Below, one piece after another: positions 1-7,222 of a DNA stretch of 27,355 nucleotides. A model generated the notes under the pieces. The model did not search any database, was not told the DNA's origin, and saw only the letters and a list, made by a program, of their open reading frames with translations. The first letter of the stretch is position 1, and each line of letters begins with the position of its first letter. This DNA is from an uncultured Megasphaera sp. (GTDB lineage: Bacteria; Bacillota; Negativicutes; Veillonellales; Megasphaeraceae), in assembly GCA_934193515.1 (NCBI GenBank), contig CAKPVJ010000030.1, positions 1-27,355 on the forward strand, given 5' to 3'. The translations under genes and the position numbers were made by a program.

Positions 1-90
1 TCATAAATAACAAACTGATTTTATTGCCAACAAGTTCCAGTTAAATAAAATACCCACAACAACTTGACACTATCTATATATATTAAGGTA

Positions 91-119
91 TTGATAAAAT
101 AATACATATGTGATATGAT
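91..119 (+). promoter_or_regulatory. Promoter of tRNA-Ala
   Basis: TTGATA (91-96) and TATGAT (114-119) are separated by 17 nt, a good sigma-70/SigA match. The predicted transcript starts about 25 nt before the mature tRNA. A second TTGACA at 64-69 lacks an equally good -10 box. Confidence 0.6.
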
Positions 120-149
120 AAATGGCATGAAAAACAATACATATATCAT

Positions 150-225
<76 letters not shown>

Positions 226-232
226 TACGTAT

Positions 233-280
233 AGGATTATTGCATGAAGTATTTCGGCATCATGCAATAATCCTTTTTTT
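233..280 (+). terminator. Terminator after tRNA-Ala
   Basis: A perfect 15-bp stem, AGGATTATTGCATGA (233-247) with TCATGCAATAATCCT (260-274), is followed by a run of seven T. It lies 8 nt behind the tRNA 3' end. Confidence 0.92.
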
Positions 281-282
281 AG

Positions 283-408
283 TTTTTGGTTTGAAGTTTG
301 AAGAAAAAATTGTAATACTGCAACTAAGCACTTTACATTGCATAATAAAAGGGTTGCAATAAAATGGACAAACAAATCTCCTTTTGTTGCAACCCTGTAA
401 AATTTTTC
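283..408 (+). repeat. Intergenic dispersed repeat, copy 1
   Basis: First of three related intergenic elements (others at 3973 and 24834). All start with a T-run followed by TTGAAGTTTG and a GTAATRCT block, then end in a hairpin carrying ATAAAATG or a variant. Here the hairpin is GGGTTGCAA (351-359) with TTGCAACCC (387-395). On the minus strand the same hairpin is followed by TTTTATTA, so it may also terminate the EIIA gene that ends at 440. Function unknown. Confidence 0.6.
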
Positions 409-439
409 GAAAGATAAAGAGGTATAGTCTGTTCCTCAA

Positions 440-922
440 TTAAAACCAAACAGCAGTATCTAGGGCATTGACAGAGCCTTCAGCAGCCATATGAACGGTT
501 TTTATTTTCTCGGTATCGGTAAAAAGACACAGGCAGGCGTTGGACGCAGCGTGTGTTTTGACAAACTCGTTGTCAAATTCTAAAAGTTTATCTCCTTTTT
601 TTACATGCTGGCCGTCTTTGACCAATACGGTGAATCCCTGGCCCTGCAGTTTTACAGTATCAATGCCGATATGCAGCATGTATTCTGTGCCGTCGGCGGC
701 AGTAAGTCCTACGGCATGTTTGGTATCAAACACAAAGGTTACTTCGCTGTCGGCAGGGGCGTATACTGTGCCGTCTGTCGGATATACCATGAAGCCGTCG
801 CCGGTCATTTTGCTGGCAAATGCTTCATCCGGGGCATCGGTAATGGGATGCAGTTCTCCTGTGAAGGGTGAAGCAAAGTATGTTTTTTTATGAGTGTCAT
901 TTTTTTTAAATAAATTGAACAT
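440..922 (-). CDS. PTS glucose-type EIIA domain protein (orphan)
   Basis: A 160-residue single-domain EIIA of the glucose/sucrose (Crr-like) family. Such proteins take a phosphate from HPr and pass it to an EIIB domain, and can act as cytoplasmic regulators. The phospho-acceptor is H84 in LHIGIDTV, and the partner histidine is H69 in KHAVG, matching the two active-site histidines of E. coli Crr. The length is that of a free-standing EIIA. A strong AAGGAGGAG site lies before the ATG. No EIIB, EIIC, HPr or EI gene is in the window, so its sugar partner cannot be inferred; it may serve several permeases or regulate. The symbol crr is avoided because orthology is not shown. Confidence 0.92.
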   Translation of the reverse strand: MFNLFKKNDTHKKTYFASPFTGELHPITDAPDEAFASKMTGDGFMVYPTDGTVYAPADSEVTFVFDTKHAVGLTAADGTEYMLHIGIDTVKLQGQGFTVLVKDGQHVKKGDKLLEFDNEFVKTHAASNACLCLFTDTEKIKTVHMAAEGSVNALDTAVWF

Positions 923-941
923 GGTGCGTAACTCCTCCTTG

Positions 942-978
942 ATGTCCTTATTCTAGCATATTTTATGGCAAAGGACAT
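942..978 (-). promoter_or_regulatory. Inverted repeat in the EIIA promoter region
   Basis: ATGTCCTT (942-949) and AAGGACAT (971-978) form an 8-bp inverted repeat. It encloses a possible minus-strand -10 box TAGAAT, about 30 nt upstream of the EIIA start codon. It could be an operator or an mRNA stem. No clear -35 box was seen. Confidence 0.35.
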
Positions 979-985
979 GCCTAAA

Positions 986-1025
986 ATAGAAAAGAGCAAC
1001 GATTTGCAGAATAATCGTTGCTCTT
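986..1025 (-). terminator. Terminator of the DUF3793-flavodoxin operon
   Basis: A 13-bp stem AAAGAGCAACGAT (991-1003) with ATCGTTGCTCTTT (1013-1025). On the minus strand it is followed by TTTTCTATTTT. It lies about 50 nt past the flavodoxin stop codon. Confidence 0.85.
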
Positions 1026-1071
1026 TCTTATATTTTAGAGAGGTATGAATGAACTGAAAGGGGAATTTCAG

Positions 1072-1485
1072 TTAAGCTTGTGCAGCTGCTTTGCCAAGTG
1101 CTGCGCATTCTTCAGAATTATTAGGCGTTTCATTGACAATAGCGGTGCCGATGATGGTTGCCCCAGCATCTTCTGTACGCTGTTTCCAAATATCCATCCA
1201 TTCACCGGTGCCCCAGCCATAAGAGCCGAACAGACCTACTTTTTTGCCGTTTAATTTCGGAGCCAAGGCGGCAAAGAACGGTTCAACAACGCTGTCTTCC
1301 AATTCTTCAGCTCCCATTGCTGGGCAGCCGAGCAGGATAACATCTTTGCCAGCGACTGCATCTACGCTTGTATCTTCAAAGCGAACGGATTCAACATCAG
1401 CACCTGCGTCTTTTACAGCTGCTTCGATTTCCTGTGCCATTGCTTCTGTATTGCCTGTGCCACTCCAATATACGATTTCTACCAT
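1072..1485 (-). CDS. Flavodoxin (short-chain)
   Basis: A 137-residue FMN-binding low-potential electron carrier that can replace ferredoxin, for example in iron shortage. The N-terminal phosphate-binding loop SGTGNTE is at residues 8-14. The ring-binding segments are GCPAMG and SYGWGTGEWM, the latter with the stacking tryptophan. Length and sequence closely match the flavodoxin of Megasphaera elsdenii as recalled, which is the main basis for placing the organism. The gene follows a DUF3793 gene with a 14-nt gap, and its AAGGAGG site overlaps that gene's stop codon, so the two are co-transcribed and probably translationally linked. A terminator follows at 986-1025. Confidence 0.97.
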   Translation of the reverse strand: MVEIVYWSGTGNTEAMAQEIEAAVKDAGADVESVRFEDTSVDAVAGKDVILLGCPAMGAEELEDSVVEPFFAALAPKLNGKKVGLFGSYGWGTGEWMDIWKQRTEDAGATIIGTAIVNETPNNSEECAALGKAAAQA

Positions 1486-1499
1486 GATTTATTTCCTCC

Positions 1500-2057
1500 T
1501 TATGCTACAATGAGCGATTCTAGGGTTGTCCCGACAGCGAACCGATTGATGTAATCTTGTCGACAGCATTCGTATTGATGAAAAAGGTGCGATGCTTTGG
1601 CGGCATCTCCATACACTTTCCATTCGCCGCATAGTTTGGCATGATTTCCTCTGTTGATGATGAATCCATAGACATCTTCCAGCGGGTAGCCAAGGAAAAT
1701 GCCTGATTCATGTGGGAAACAGCCGCCTTTACGAAAGCGATAGGATAAGTATGTCAGCATGGTGCTGAGAGAACTTTCTCCTGCGTAGCCAAACCGTTTT
1801 AAAAAGTTTTGAATTTTAGGTTGCTTGACGTACGCTTCAACCATTGTCGGTCGATATATATACAGCAGCGTGCGCTGGGGACAGCAATATAAAATGCGAA
1901 AGTGAAGCCCTTTTGAATTATACTTGTGATTATAATTATCAAGTAACTTTTGGTATTCTACTAGGGATTCCTGACGGGGGAGGCAAAGAAGCGCGCCCAT
2001 TTTTAATCCAGCTAATGTAGGAGAACAGTGATTTACTAATATGGCATCGATATTCAT
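1500..2057 (-). CDS. DUF3793 family protein
   Basis: A 185-residue protein recognised as DUF3793 by its central-to-C-terminal block containing HESGIFLGYPLEDVYGFI and its cysteine-rich segments (for example YCCPQ). Biochemical function is unknown. The start chosen is the ATG at 2057, which lies 6 nt after GGAGG; the ATG two codons upstream abuts the ribosome site and earlier in-frame ATGs lack one. It is the first gene of a two-gene operon with flavodoxin, which suggests a role linked to flavodoxin use or iron/redox status; this is inference from position. A strong promoter lies at 2091-2119. Confidence 0.85.
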   Translation of the reverse strand: MNIDAILVNHCSPTLAGLKMGALLCLPRQESLVEYQKLLDNYNHKYNSKGLHFRILYCCPQRTLLYIYRPTMVEAYVKQPKIQNFLKRFGYAGESSLSTMLTYLSYRFRKGGCFPHESGIFLGYPLEDVYGFIINRGNHAKLCGEWKVYGDAAKASHLFHQYECCRQDYINRFAVGTTLESLIVA

Positions 2058-2090
2058 ATGCATCCTCCGTTCCTTTCCGTTTATGGCAAT

Positions 2091-2119
2091 ACTATACCAA
2101 GAATGCAAATCAATGTCAA
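2091..2119 (-). promoter_or_regulatory. Promoter of the DUF3793-flavodoxin operon
   Basis: On the minus strand TTGACA (2119-2114) and TATAGT (2096-2091) are spaced by 17 nt, a near-consensus promoter about 30 nt upstream of the chosen start codon. Confidence 0.75.
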
Positions 2120-2236
2120 TATTAAAACGAGATAATTTTTCAATTATTACTAAAAATTACATACATCAGCGACTCTATTCTAAACATGGAATTTGATGTA
2201 TAATAATCAAAATGCAATAAAAGGGAGTGTTGTCGT

Positions 2237-2662
2237 ATGGATACGCAGGAAAATAAAGTAAAGGAAACAAATTGGTGTTTTGGCTGCGGCAAAGAAAATC
2301 CGATTGGTCTAAAACTGGATATGAAAATCGAAGGAGATAGGTGCTGCGCCTATTTTGTAGCACGTAAAGATTTAGAAAGTTATGGAGATAGAATGCACGG
2401 CGGCATTACCAGTACGCTGTTGGATGAAGTTATGGGGGATTATGTATTTCGTGTTGCTGGTACTCCGGCATATACGGCCAAACTGGATATTCGGTTTCGC
2501 AGTGCTGTACGCATTGGGGAAAGAGTGAAGGTAGAAGGATGGATTGTTTCACACCGCGGCCGTTTGTATGTTACAAAAGGTAGAGTACTGCATGAAGATG
2601 GAACGACTGCCGCTGAAGCAGAAGCTAAAATGATGTTGGCCGCGTCAGACACAAACGATTAA
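2237..2662 (+). CDS. PaaI-type hotdog-fold thioesterase
   Basis: A 141-residue single hotdog domain of the 4HBT/PaaI superfamily, expected to hydrolyse acyl- or aryl-CoA thioesters in the cytoplasm. The catalytic-helix signature is H54-GG followed by TSTLLDEVMG, with D63/E64 as the probable catalytic acid. The N-terminal CFGCGKENPIGLKL segment (C14 and C17) marks the subgroup whose members begin with a short CxxC before the fold. The substrate cannot be told. It appears monocistronic: a TATAAT box lies at about 2200, a GGGAGTG ribosome site precedes the ATG, and a bidirectional terminator follows at 2719. Confidence 0.88.
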   Translation: MDTQENKVKETNWCFGCGKENPIGLKLDMKIEGDRCCAYFVARKDLESYGDRMHGGITSTLLDEVMGDYVFRVAGTPAYTAKLDIRFRSAVRIGERVKVEGWIVSHRGRLYVTKGRVLHEDGTTAAEAEAKMMLAASDTND

Positions 2663-2718
2663 GAACACTGCAGCAGTAACGCTGCGATAGGAAAAGGTTC
2701 AGATAGACTTGAATATAT

Positions 2719-2766
2719 AAAAAAGGTTCATCGTGTTATAGGTGATATAACCGATGAACCTTTTTC
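2719..2766. terminator. Bidirectional terminator
   Basis: The long stem AAAAAGGTTCATCG / CGATGAACCTTTTT has an inner GTTATA/TATAAC extension. A and T runs flank it on both sides. It separates the convergent thioesterase (plus) and thioredoxin-TSCPD (minus) units. Confidence 0.9.
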
Positions 2767-2775
2767 GTCGCTGTA

Positions 2776-3024
2776 TTATTGTTCTGTCAGTGCTTGTTTC
2801 AGTGCTTTAGCAAACTGATCCGGACAAGAGGTCATCTTGCCGCCGCAGCGAATGCCTTCGAGTCGGGAAATCGCATCACTGGGGGTCATTCCTTCTACTA
2901 AACGGCTGATGCCCTGCAGATTTCCGGGACAGCCGCCAACAAATGATACGTTTTTAATCACACCGTTTTGAATATCAAAATGGATTGCTTTGGAACAAAC
3001 GCCTTCCGGCTGGTATGTGTACAT
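2776..3024 (-). CDS. TSCPD-domain protein (TIGR03905-like)
   Basis: An 82-residue protein of the small TSCPD family. Seen directly are the GGCPGNLQGISRLVEGM block and the CGGKMTSCPDQFAKAL block that names the domain. Conserved cysteines (C10, C32, C60, C67) suggest metal binding. Related domains occur at the C terminus of some vitamin B12-dependent ribonucleotide reductases and in free small proteins, but the role of the free form is not known. It lies 17 nt after the thioredoxin gene with an AAGAAGGTAA site, so the two form an operon; a redox link is inference. Confidence 0.88.
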   Translation of the reverse strand: MYTYQPEGVCSKAIHFDIQNGVIKNVSFVGGCPGNLQGISRLVEGMTPSDAISRLEGIRCGGKMTSCPDQFAKALKQALTEQ

Positions 3025-3041
3025 CTAAAATTACCTTCTTT

Positions 3042-3347
3042 CTATGTGAGTGCAGCAAGAATCGTGCTTTTGGGCTGAACGCCGATGAATTGCTGAACGA
3101 CCTTGCCGCCTTTGAAAACGAGAAGCGTAGGAATTGCATTGACGGCAAAGGACTGCGCCAGCTGAGGCTGTTCATCGACGTTAATCTTGCCGACTTTTAT
3201 TTCCGGATGAGCGGCTGCAATTTCATCTACCACAGGCGAGAGCATCTGACAGGGCCCGCACCATGCTGCCCAAAAATCGACGAGAACGGGAACCGTAGAT
3301 TCTATAACTTCCGATTGGAAATTTTCTTTTGTAATGGTAATTGCCAT
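3042..3347 (-). CDS. trxA: Thioredoxin
   Basis: A 101-residue cytoplasmic thioredoxin that reduces protein disulfides. The redox-active W29-C30-G31-P32-C33 motif, buried D24 and cis-proline P73 (AIPT) are all present, and the length is normal. GAAGGAGTG precedes the ATG. It is first in an operon with the TSCPD gene. No thioredoxin reductase is in the window. Confidence 0.96.
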   Translation of the reverse strand: MAITITKENFQSEVIESTVPVLVDFWAAWCGPCQMLSPVVDEIAAAHPEIKVGKINVDEQPQLAQSFAVNAIPTLLVFKGGKVVQQFIGVQPKSTILAALT

Positions 3348-3525
3348 CGTATATCACTCCTTCATAGCTTCGTTTTTATGTCCCCATGGACAAGTATAGT
3401 ATAACAGAAAGCGTCAAGAAAATCTTCTTTTCGTCTATAAAAATCACCTATTCAGTAGAAATAAAGTGGGTTATAATAAAAGAAATACCATATGTCGTAT
3501 TGATGAACAGAAGGAGAAAAAAAGT

Positions 3526-3942
3526 ATGAGAACTGGAACAGGAATTATAGAAGCAACATATGAAAATGGATTAGCGAAAGTGCAGACAAACCGCAATAAT
3601 TTATATACGCCCTGCAGTGACAGCATGTGTGACAACAATGTCGTCATCGATGCCGTAAATACTATTGGTGCTGCAAAAGGACAATTTGTCAAATTTAATA
3701 TACCTGAAGATAAAGTAGCTGTTGGCGGCGTCATGTGCTTTGGCATGCCTCTGGCCTTGATTATTATTTGGGGCATTTTTGGCTATTGGTTTGGCAGCAA
3801 CTATGGGTATACCTGTGAATTGACTGCGTTTGCCGGTATGATTGCCGGTGGTCTCATTGGAGCATTTTTATTGAAACAATATGAAAAAAAGATTAACAAT
3901 AATGCTACCAAAGTGGAAATTGTAGAAATTATTGGCGAATAA
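3526..3942 (+). CDS. RseC/MucC-like membrane protein (SoxR-reducing system type)
   Basis: A 138-residue protein with the RseC layout: a short beta-rich N-terminal region, paired cysteines C30 and C35 in YTPCSDSMC, then two membrane helices (about 67-90 and 98-116) and a charged tail. Relatives act with RnfABCDGE-type complexes or in envelope stress, but no rnf or sigma-factor genes are nearby, so the role is open. The start chosen is the ATG at 3526, preceded by AGAAGGAG at normal spacing; a longer reading frame to 3466 has no ribosome site. A TATAAT lies at about 3473. Confidence 0.78.
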   Translation: MRTGTGIIEATYENGLAKVQTNRNNLYTPCSDSMCDNNVVIDAVNTIGAAKGQFVKFNIPEDKVAVGGVMCFGMPLALIIIWGIFGYWFGSNYGYTCELTAFAGMIAGGLIGAFLLKQYEKKINNNATKVEIVEIIGE

Positions 3943-3972
3943 CTAGGTGTACAGCGTACGGGTGTCACATAA

Positions 3973-4087
3973 CGTTTTTTGCTTGAAGTTTGAAGAGAAT
4001 GAATCGTAATGCTGTAAACGATGCACGTAACACGGTCTGCAACAAAATGGACTAAGAGTTCTCATTTTGCTGCAGGCTGCTTTTTTA
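3973..4087 (+). repeat. Intergenic dispersed repeat, copy 2
   Basis: Same layout as copies 1 and 3: a T-run, TTGAAGTTTGAAG, GTAATGCTGTAAAC, then a hairpin with ACAAAATGGAC. The hairpin (about 4035-4077) pairs GTCTGCA and CAAAATG with CATTTTG and TGCAGGC, and is followed by TTTTTT. It could therefore terminate the RseC-like gene. Confidence 0.62.
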
Positions 4088-4747
4088 TTCTTTTGTCAGT
4101 TTGCTGTATACGAGAATGCTTATGATGAATACAGAAGGCAGAATATAATCCCAGTGGGATGAATACAAAATGAAATACGGACGAATACTGGTATCGTGCA
4201 GAATCAGTGAAGCCGATGTGTAGGCAAGAACGGCAGCACCACCCGGTATTAGAAACGGAAATCGATCCATCAGGCGGGCTGTCAGCTGGCTGCCCCAGAC
4301 AATGATGGGAATACTGATGGTCAGACCTGTTAGAACGAGAAACAGGCTGCCATGAGCGGCTCCGGCCACTGCGAGTACATTATCAATGCCCATGGCGGCA
4401 TCTGCAGCGATAATTGTCCGTACGGCGGCTGCAAACGACGTAGAAGAAGCTGGGGAAGCGGTGTGCGTTTGATTGGATTTCAGGAGTTTGAAAGCAATAA
4501 AAAGCAGCATACAGCCGCCGACAGCCTGCAAGTAGGGAATCGTGAGTAAGTATGCAGCCAGCAATGTCATGATGATACGAATGACGACGGCGCCGGCCGT
4601 GCCGAGATACATGACTTTTTTCTGCATGTGCTTTGGCAACTGGCGGGACGCCATGCCGATGACGACAGCATTATCGCCGCCTAATATAATATCGAGCAGG
4701 ATAATAGAGCCAAGGGAAAATAAAAAATGGTTGAAAGTCATATCCAT
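4085..4747 (-). CDS. TerC/YkoY-family membrane protein (probable Mn2+ exporter)
   Basis: A 220-residue polytopic membrane protein of the TerC family (YkoY/YjbE/Alx group), with about seven hydrophobic segments. The two internal acidic repeats are present: D19-IILGG-D25-N in the first helix and D116-AAMGI-D122-N in the second half. Family members such as MeeF/MeeY and Alx are implicated in manganese export. The upstream yybP-ykoY Mn2+ riboswitch (4807-4907) supports Mn-induced expression. AAAGGAGAGG precedes the ATG. It is a single-gene transcription unit. Confidence 0.93.
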   Translation of the reverse strand: MDMTFNHFLFSLGSIILLDIILGGDNAVVIGMASRQLPKHMQKKVMYLGTAGAVVIRIIMTLLAAYLLTIPYLQAVGGCMLLFIAFKLLKSNQTHTASPASSTSFAAAVRTIIAADAAMGIDNVLAVAGAAHGSLFLVLTGLTISIPIIVWGSQLTARLMDRFPFLIPGGAAVLAYTSASLILHDTSIRPYFILYSSHWDYILPSVFIISILVYSKLTKE

Positions 4748-4771
4748 AGTGTCCTCTCCTTTGCGTATGAA

Positions 4772-4817
4772 ATAAAAAAAAGACTTTTAATACACCGTTT
4801 CGATGTATTAAAAGTCT
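4772..4817 (-). terminator. Riboswitch expression-platform terminator
   Basis: A perfect 14-bp stem AGACTTTTAATACA / TGTATTAAAAGTCT (plus 4781-4794 and 4804-4817) followed on the minus strand by eight T. Its 5' arm contains the whole 3' strand of aptamer helix P1 (4807-4814), so the aptamer and the terminator cannot form together. Ligand binding should therefore allow read-through into terC. Confidence 0.92.
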
Positions 4818-4907
4818 CACTTAACGAATACGTATTCGCAGACCGTGCCAGCAGCTGTTGCTGCAGTGATTGTTGACACGTTCCTTTAGAAGTTACTCCC
4901 TTTTAAT
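4807..4907 (-). promoter_or_regulatory. yybP-ykoY manganese riboswitch
   Basis: The minus-strand leader has the family hallmarks: a GGGAGTAA box right after P1 at the 5' end and TGAGAC at the 3' end, with internal helices between. P1 is a perfect 8-bp helix, ATTAAAAG (plus 4907-4900) with CTTTTAAT (plus 4814-4807). The class senses Mn2+ and commonly controls TerC-family genes, as here. Confidence 0.93.
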
Positions 4908-4919
4908 GGACAATTTCAT

Positions 4920-4947
4920 TGTATAGGATACATCATGTGTTTGTCAA
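4920..4947 (-). promoter_or_regulatory. Promoter of the Mn riboswitch-terC unit
   Basis: On the minus strand TTGACA (4947-4942) and TATACA (4925-4920) are spaced by 16 nt, placing the start of transcription just before the riboswitch. Confidence 0.7.
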
Positions 4948-4961
4948 TTGCGTTTTTGGCA

Positions 4962-6260
4962 TTACCAAAGATTGTCTTCATCATTAAATTGCCATGTATA
5001 AGGAGCGGAACAAATTTCCATATCATCATGTTGTTTGATTTCATCGATACAGCTGACAGAGCATTCGATGTTTTCTAATGCCAGCGTATTTTTTATGCGA
5101 ACAATTTTCGCATTGTTGGGGACGGGAAGAAATGAATGCGCCATGGCCATTTCAATAGCGTCTTTGTCGCTGTTGGCATATAAAGGCATCGCTCCCATGC
5201 GGAATGATTTTGCCGTAATGATGTTGGTGTACGTAGAGGCAAAATCAATTTTGTTGGCAAAACGGTAGCTGATAATATCGGCTACACCCGCACCGGCTGC
5301 ATTGCCGTGAGCTGCCTGCGTAATATCGAGCAGCACTATTTTTTCAATATCCGGTGCTAATGCCCGAAATGCAGCTTCTTGACTGAATCGTTCGGTTCGT
5401 CCTGTGACGTTGGGGTCCATGCCGGCACCGCTGATTTCTTTGCCGACTTCATCGATAATCAATACGTCAATGCGCGGCAGTTTGAGACGGGGCATTTCTT
5501 GTTTGGCACGTACTTGCAGCGCAGCGTCGCGTTTCAAAATTTGCTGTTTGGGAATGACTTCCAGGCAGGCAATATCATCACTGGGACTTTGTACGAGGCC
5601 AACGGCAAAAACGACATTTACGTGCTGCATAAATGCGCTGGCTACTCGTTCCAGATTGGGACCAAAATGGTCATAGCCATGAGCATGAAAGGCAGCAGCC
5701 CCTTTGTGTTTGCCGACACCAATGCAAATCATTTTTAATAAGCCGGATTCATGGTCATACTTGAAATGGGTATGAGGCTTGATTTTGTTAAAAAGGATAA
5801 TGCCATCTGCTTCATAGGCGTTTTTATCACAGTAGACAGGAAAGCCATCATCCAGCGAAGCAACTTGGACGACTTCCATCGTGGAGAGAACCGGAACGCC
5901 TAAATATTCTTCATGAATGCCGAATTGAGCCAGATGTGCTTTTTGCCCTTCTGCTGTGGCACCGGCATGGCTGCCCATGGCCGGAAATACGAAGGGAAGA
6001 GCGCCCCAGGCTTTTAATTGGTCACAGAGCGTTTTCAACAGTTCTTTATAGTGAGGAAGTCCTCGGCTGCCGGCCGTGATGCCGATGCGTTTGCCTTTTA
6101 AGGCTGCGATGGCGGCAGCATCCAGCGTTTGCAGCTGTTCTTTGAGTGTTGCTGCCGGATCTGCTAGGTCTGTATGGGGAAATGTTTGATGCACTTTTAC
6201 CATTTGAGGAATGACAATACCGTCAGTCAACGATTTTTTATCTAATTTAGGAAAAAACAA
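4962..6260 (-). CDS. LarA-like / DUF2088 family protein (lactate-racemase-like)
   Basis: A 432-residue protein related to the N-terminal lactate racemase (LarA, DUF2088) fold. Seen are GITAGSRGLP (residues 60-69), a GSHAGAT loop (96-102), FNKIKPHTHFKYDHESGLLKM (about 158-177) and IGVGKHKGAAAFHAHG (180-195). The histidine/lysine-rich segments resemble those that hold the nickel-pincer cofactor in LarA, but the fit to the exact LarA ligands cannot be confirmed by eye. The start is a TTG at 6260, 8 nt after AAAGGAGG; an upstream in-frame ATG at 6329 lies in the preceding terminator and lacks a ribosome site. It is downstream of metQ but separated by a terminator. No larB/C/E genes are seen. Confidence 0.75.
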   Translation of the reverse strand: MFFPKLDKKSLTDGIVIPQMVKVHQTFPHTDLADPAATLKEQLQTLDAAAIAALKGKRIGITAGSRGLPHYKELLKTLCDQLKAWGALPFVFPAMGSHAGATAEGQKAHLAQFGIHEEYLGVPVLSTMEVVQVASLDDGFPVYCDKNAYEADGIILFNKIKPHTHFKYDHESGLLKMICIGVGKHKGAAAFHAHGYDHFGPNLERVASAFMQHVNVVFAVGLVQSPSDDIACLEVIPKQQILKRDAALQVRAKQEMPRLKLPRIDVLIIDEVGKEISGAGMDPNVTGRTERFSQEAAFRALAPDIEKIVLLDITQAAHGNAAGAGVADIISYRFANKIDFASTYTNIITAKSFRMGAMPLYANSDKDAIEMAMAHSFLPVPNNAKIVRIKNTLALENIECSVSCIDEIKQHDDMEICSAPYTWQFNDEDNLW

Positions 6261-6299
6261 GAAAATAACCTCCTTTAGGTGGATTAGGCAATGTAAGTA

Positions 6300-6342
6300 T
6301 AAAAAATCCTGCCATAAAATGCAATGCATATATTATGGCAGG
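6300..6342 (-). terminator. Terminator after the first metQ
   Basis: Stem CCTGCCATAA / TTATGGCAGG (plus 6308-6317 and 6333-6342) followed on the minus strand by ATTTTTT. It lies just past the metQ stop and before the LarA-like gene, so read-through to that gene is likely partial. Confidence 0.85.
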
Positions 6343-6353
6343 TATTGTATGGT

Positions 6354-7178
6354 TTAGAATGCAGGAAGGATAGTTCCCTGGAAGTGATCCGCAATGAATT
6401 TTTTAATCGGTTCAGACTGATAAATAGCTAATACTTTCTGGTACGTTGCATTGTCTTTATCTTCTTCACGAACAACCATTACGTTGGCATACGGAGAATC
6501 TTTGCTTTCAACAAGAATAGAATCTTTCTGTGGATTTAAGCCTGCCGGAATCGCATAGTTGGTATTAACGCAAGCCAAATCAGTATCATCCAAGGAACGA
6601 GGAATCTGTGCGGCATCCAATTCAACAAATTGAAGGTTTTTAGGATTTTCTGTGATATCCGGTACAGAAGCATCAACAGAATTGCCGTTTTTCAATTTAA
6701 TCAAACCAGCTTGCTGCAGGAGAAGCAGTGCGCGGGCACCGTTGGTAGGGTCATTTGGAATCGTGACTTTGGCACCATCAGCGACTTCTTTGATGTCTTT
6801 ATATTTGTGAGAATATACAGCCATAGGAAGAATAATCGTTTTGCCGATAGAGGTTAATTTTAAGCCCTGTTTTTTGACGACATTATCGAGGTACGGCTGA
6901 TGCTGCATGGAGTTCATATCCAAATCTTTTTCGGCTAAGGCTTTATTCGGCTGTACATAATCGTTGAATTCTACGATTTTGATGGTAATGCCCTGTTTGG
7001 CCGCTTCTTTAGCGACTTCTTCCATGACTTCTGCATGCGGGCCGGCCGTTACGCCCATTTTAATTTCTTTTTTGTCAGAGCTGGCACTGTTGTTGTCAGA
7101 GCCGCCGCAGCCAGCAGCAAAAATGCAGGTCGTAGCAATCAAGGCAGCGGCGAGAAGTTTTTTAATAGATGAATTCAT
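6354..7178 (-). CDS. metQ: MetQ/NlpA-family methionine-binding lipoprotein (orphan)
   Basis: A 274-residue substrate-binding lipoprotein of the methionine ABC importer class. A signal peptide ends in the lipobox FAAGC with lipidated C24, followed by a Gly/Ser/Asn linker. The NlpA-fold blocks EFNDYVQPNKAL, DLDMNSMQHQPYLD, VTIPNDPTNGARALLLLQQAGLIKL and ACVNTNYA are typical. No ATPase or permease gene adjoins it; a full MetN-MetI-MetQ set lies at 12574-15122. A SAM-I riboswitch (7267-7361) precedes it, so expression should fall when S-adenosylmethionine is plentiful, which fits methionine uptake. It may share the MetNI core of another locus. Confidence 0.94.
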   Translation of the reverse strand: MNSSIKKLLAAALIATTCIFAAGCGGSDNNSASSDKKEIKMGVTAGPHAEVMEEVAKEAAKQGITIKIVEFNDYVQPNKALAEKDLDMNSMQHQPYLDNVVKKQGLKLTSIGKTIILPMAVYSHKYKDIKEVADGAKVTIPNDPTNGARALLLLQQAGLIKLKNGNSVDASVPDITENPKNLQFVELDAAQIPRSLDDTDLACVNTNYAIPAGLNPQKDSILVESKDSPYANVMVVREEDKDNATYQKVLAIYQSEPIKKFIADHFQGTILPAF

Positions 7179-7222
7179 GAATAATCAAATCCTTTCTGGT
7201 GGTAATTATGTATTGACTTAAC

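Noticed and set aside
2131..2150. GATAAT...ATTATTAC as a Fur box for the flavodoxin operon
   Set aside because: Too few matches to the 19-bp Fur consensus, and it lies upstream of the -35 box.
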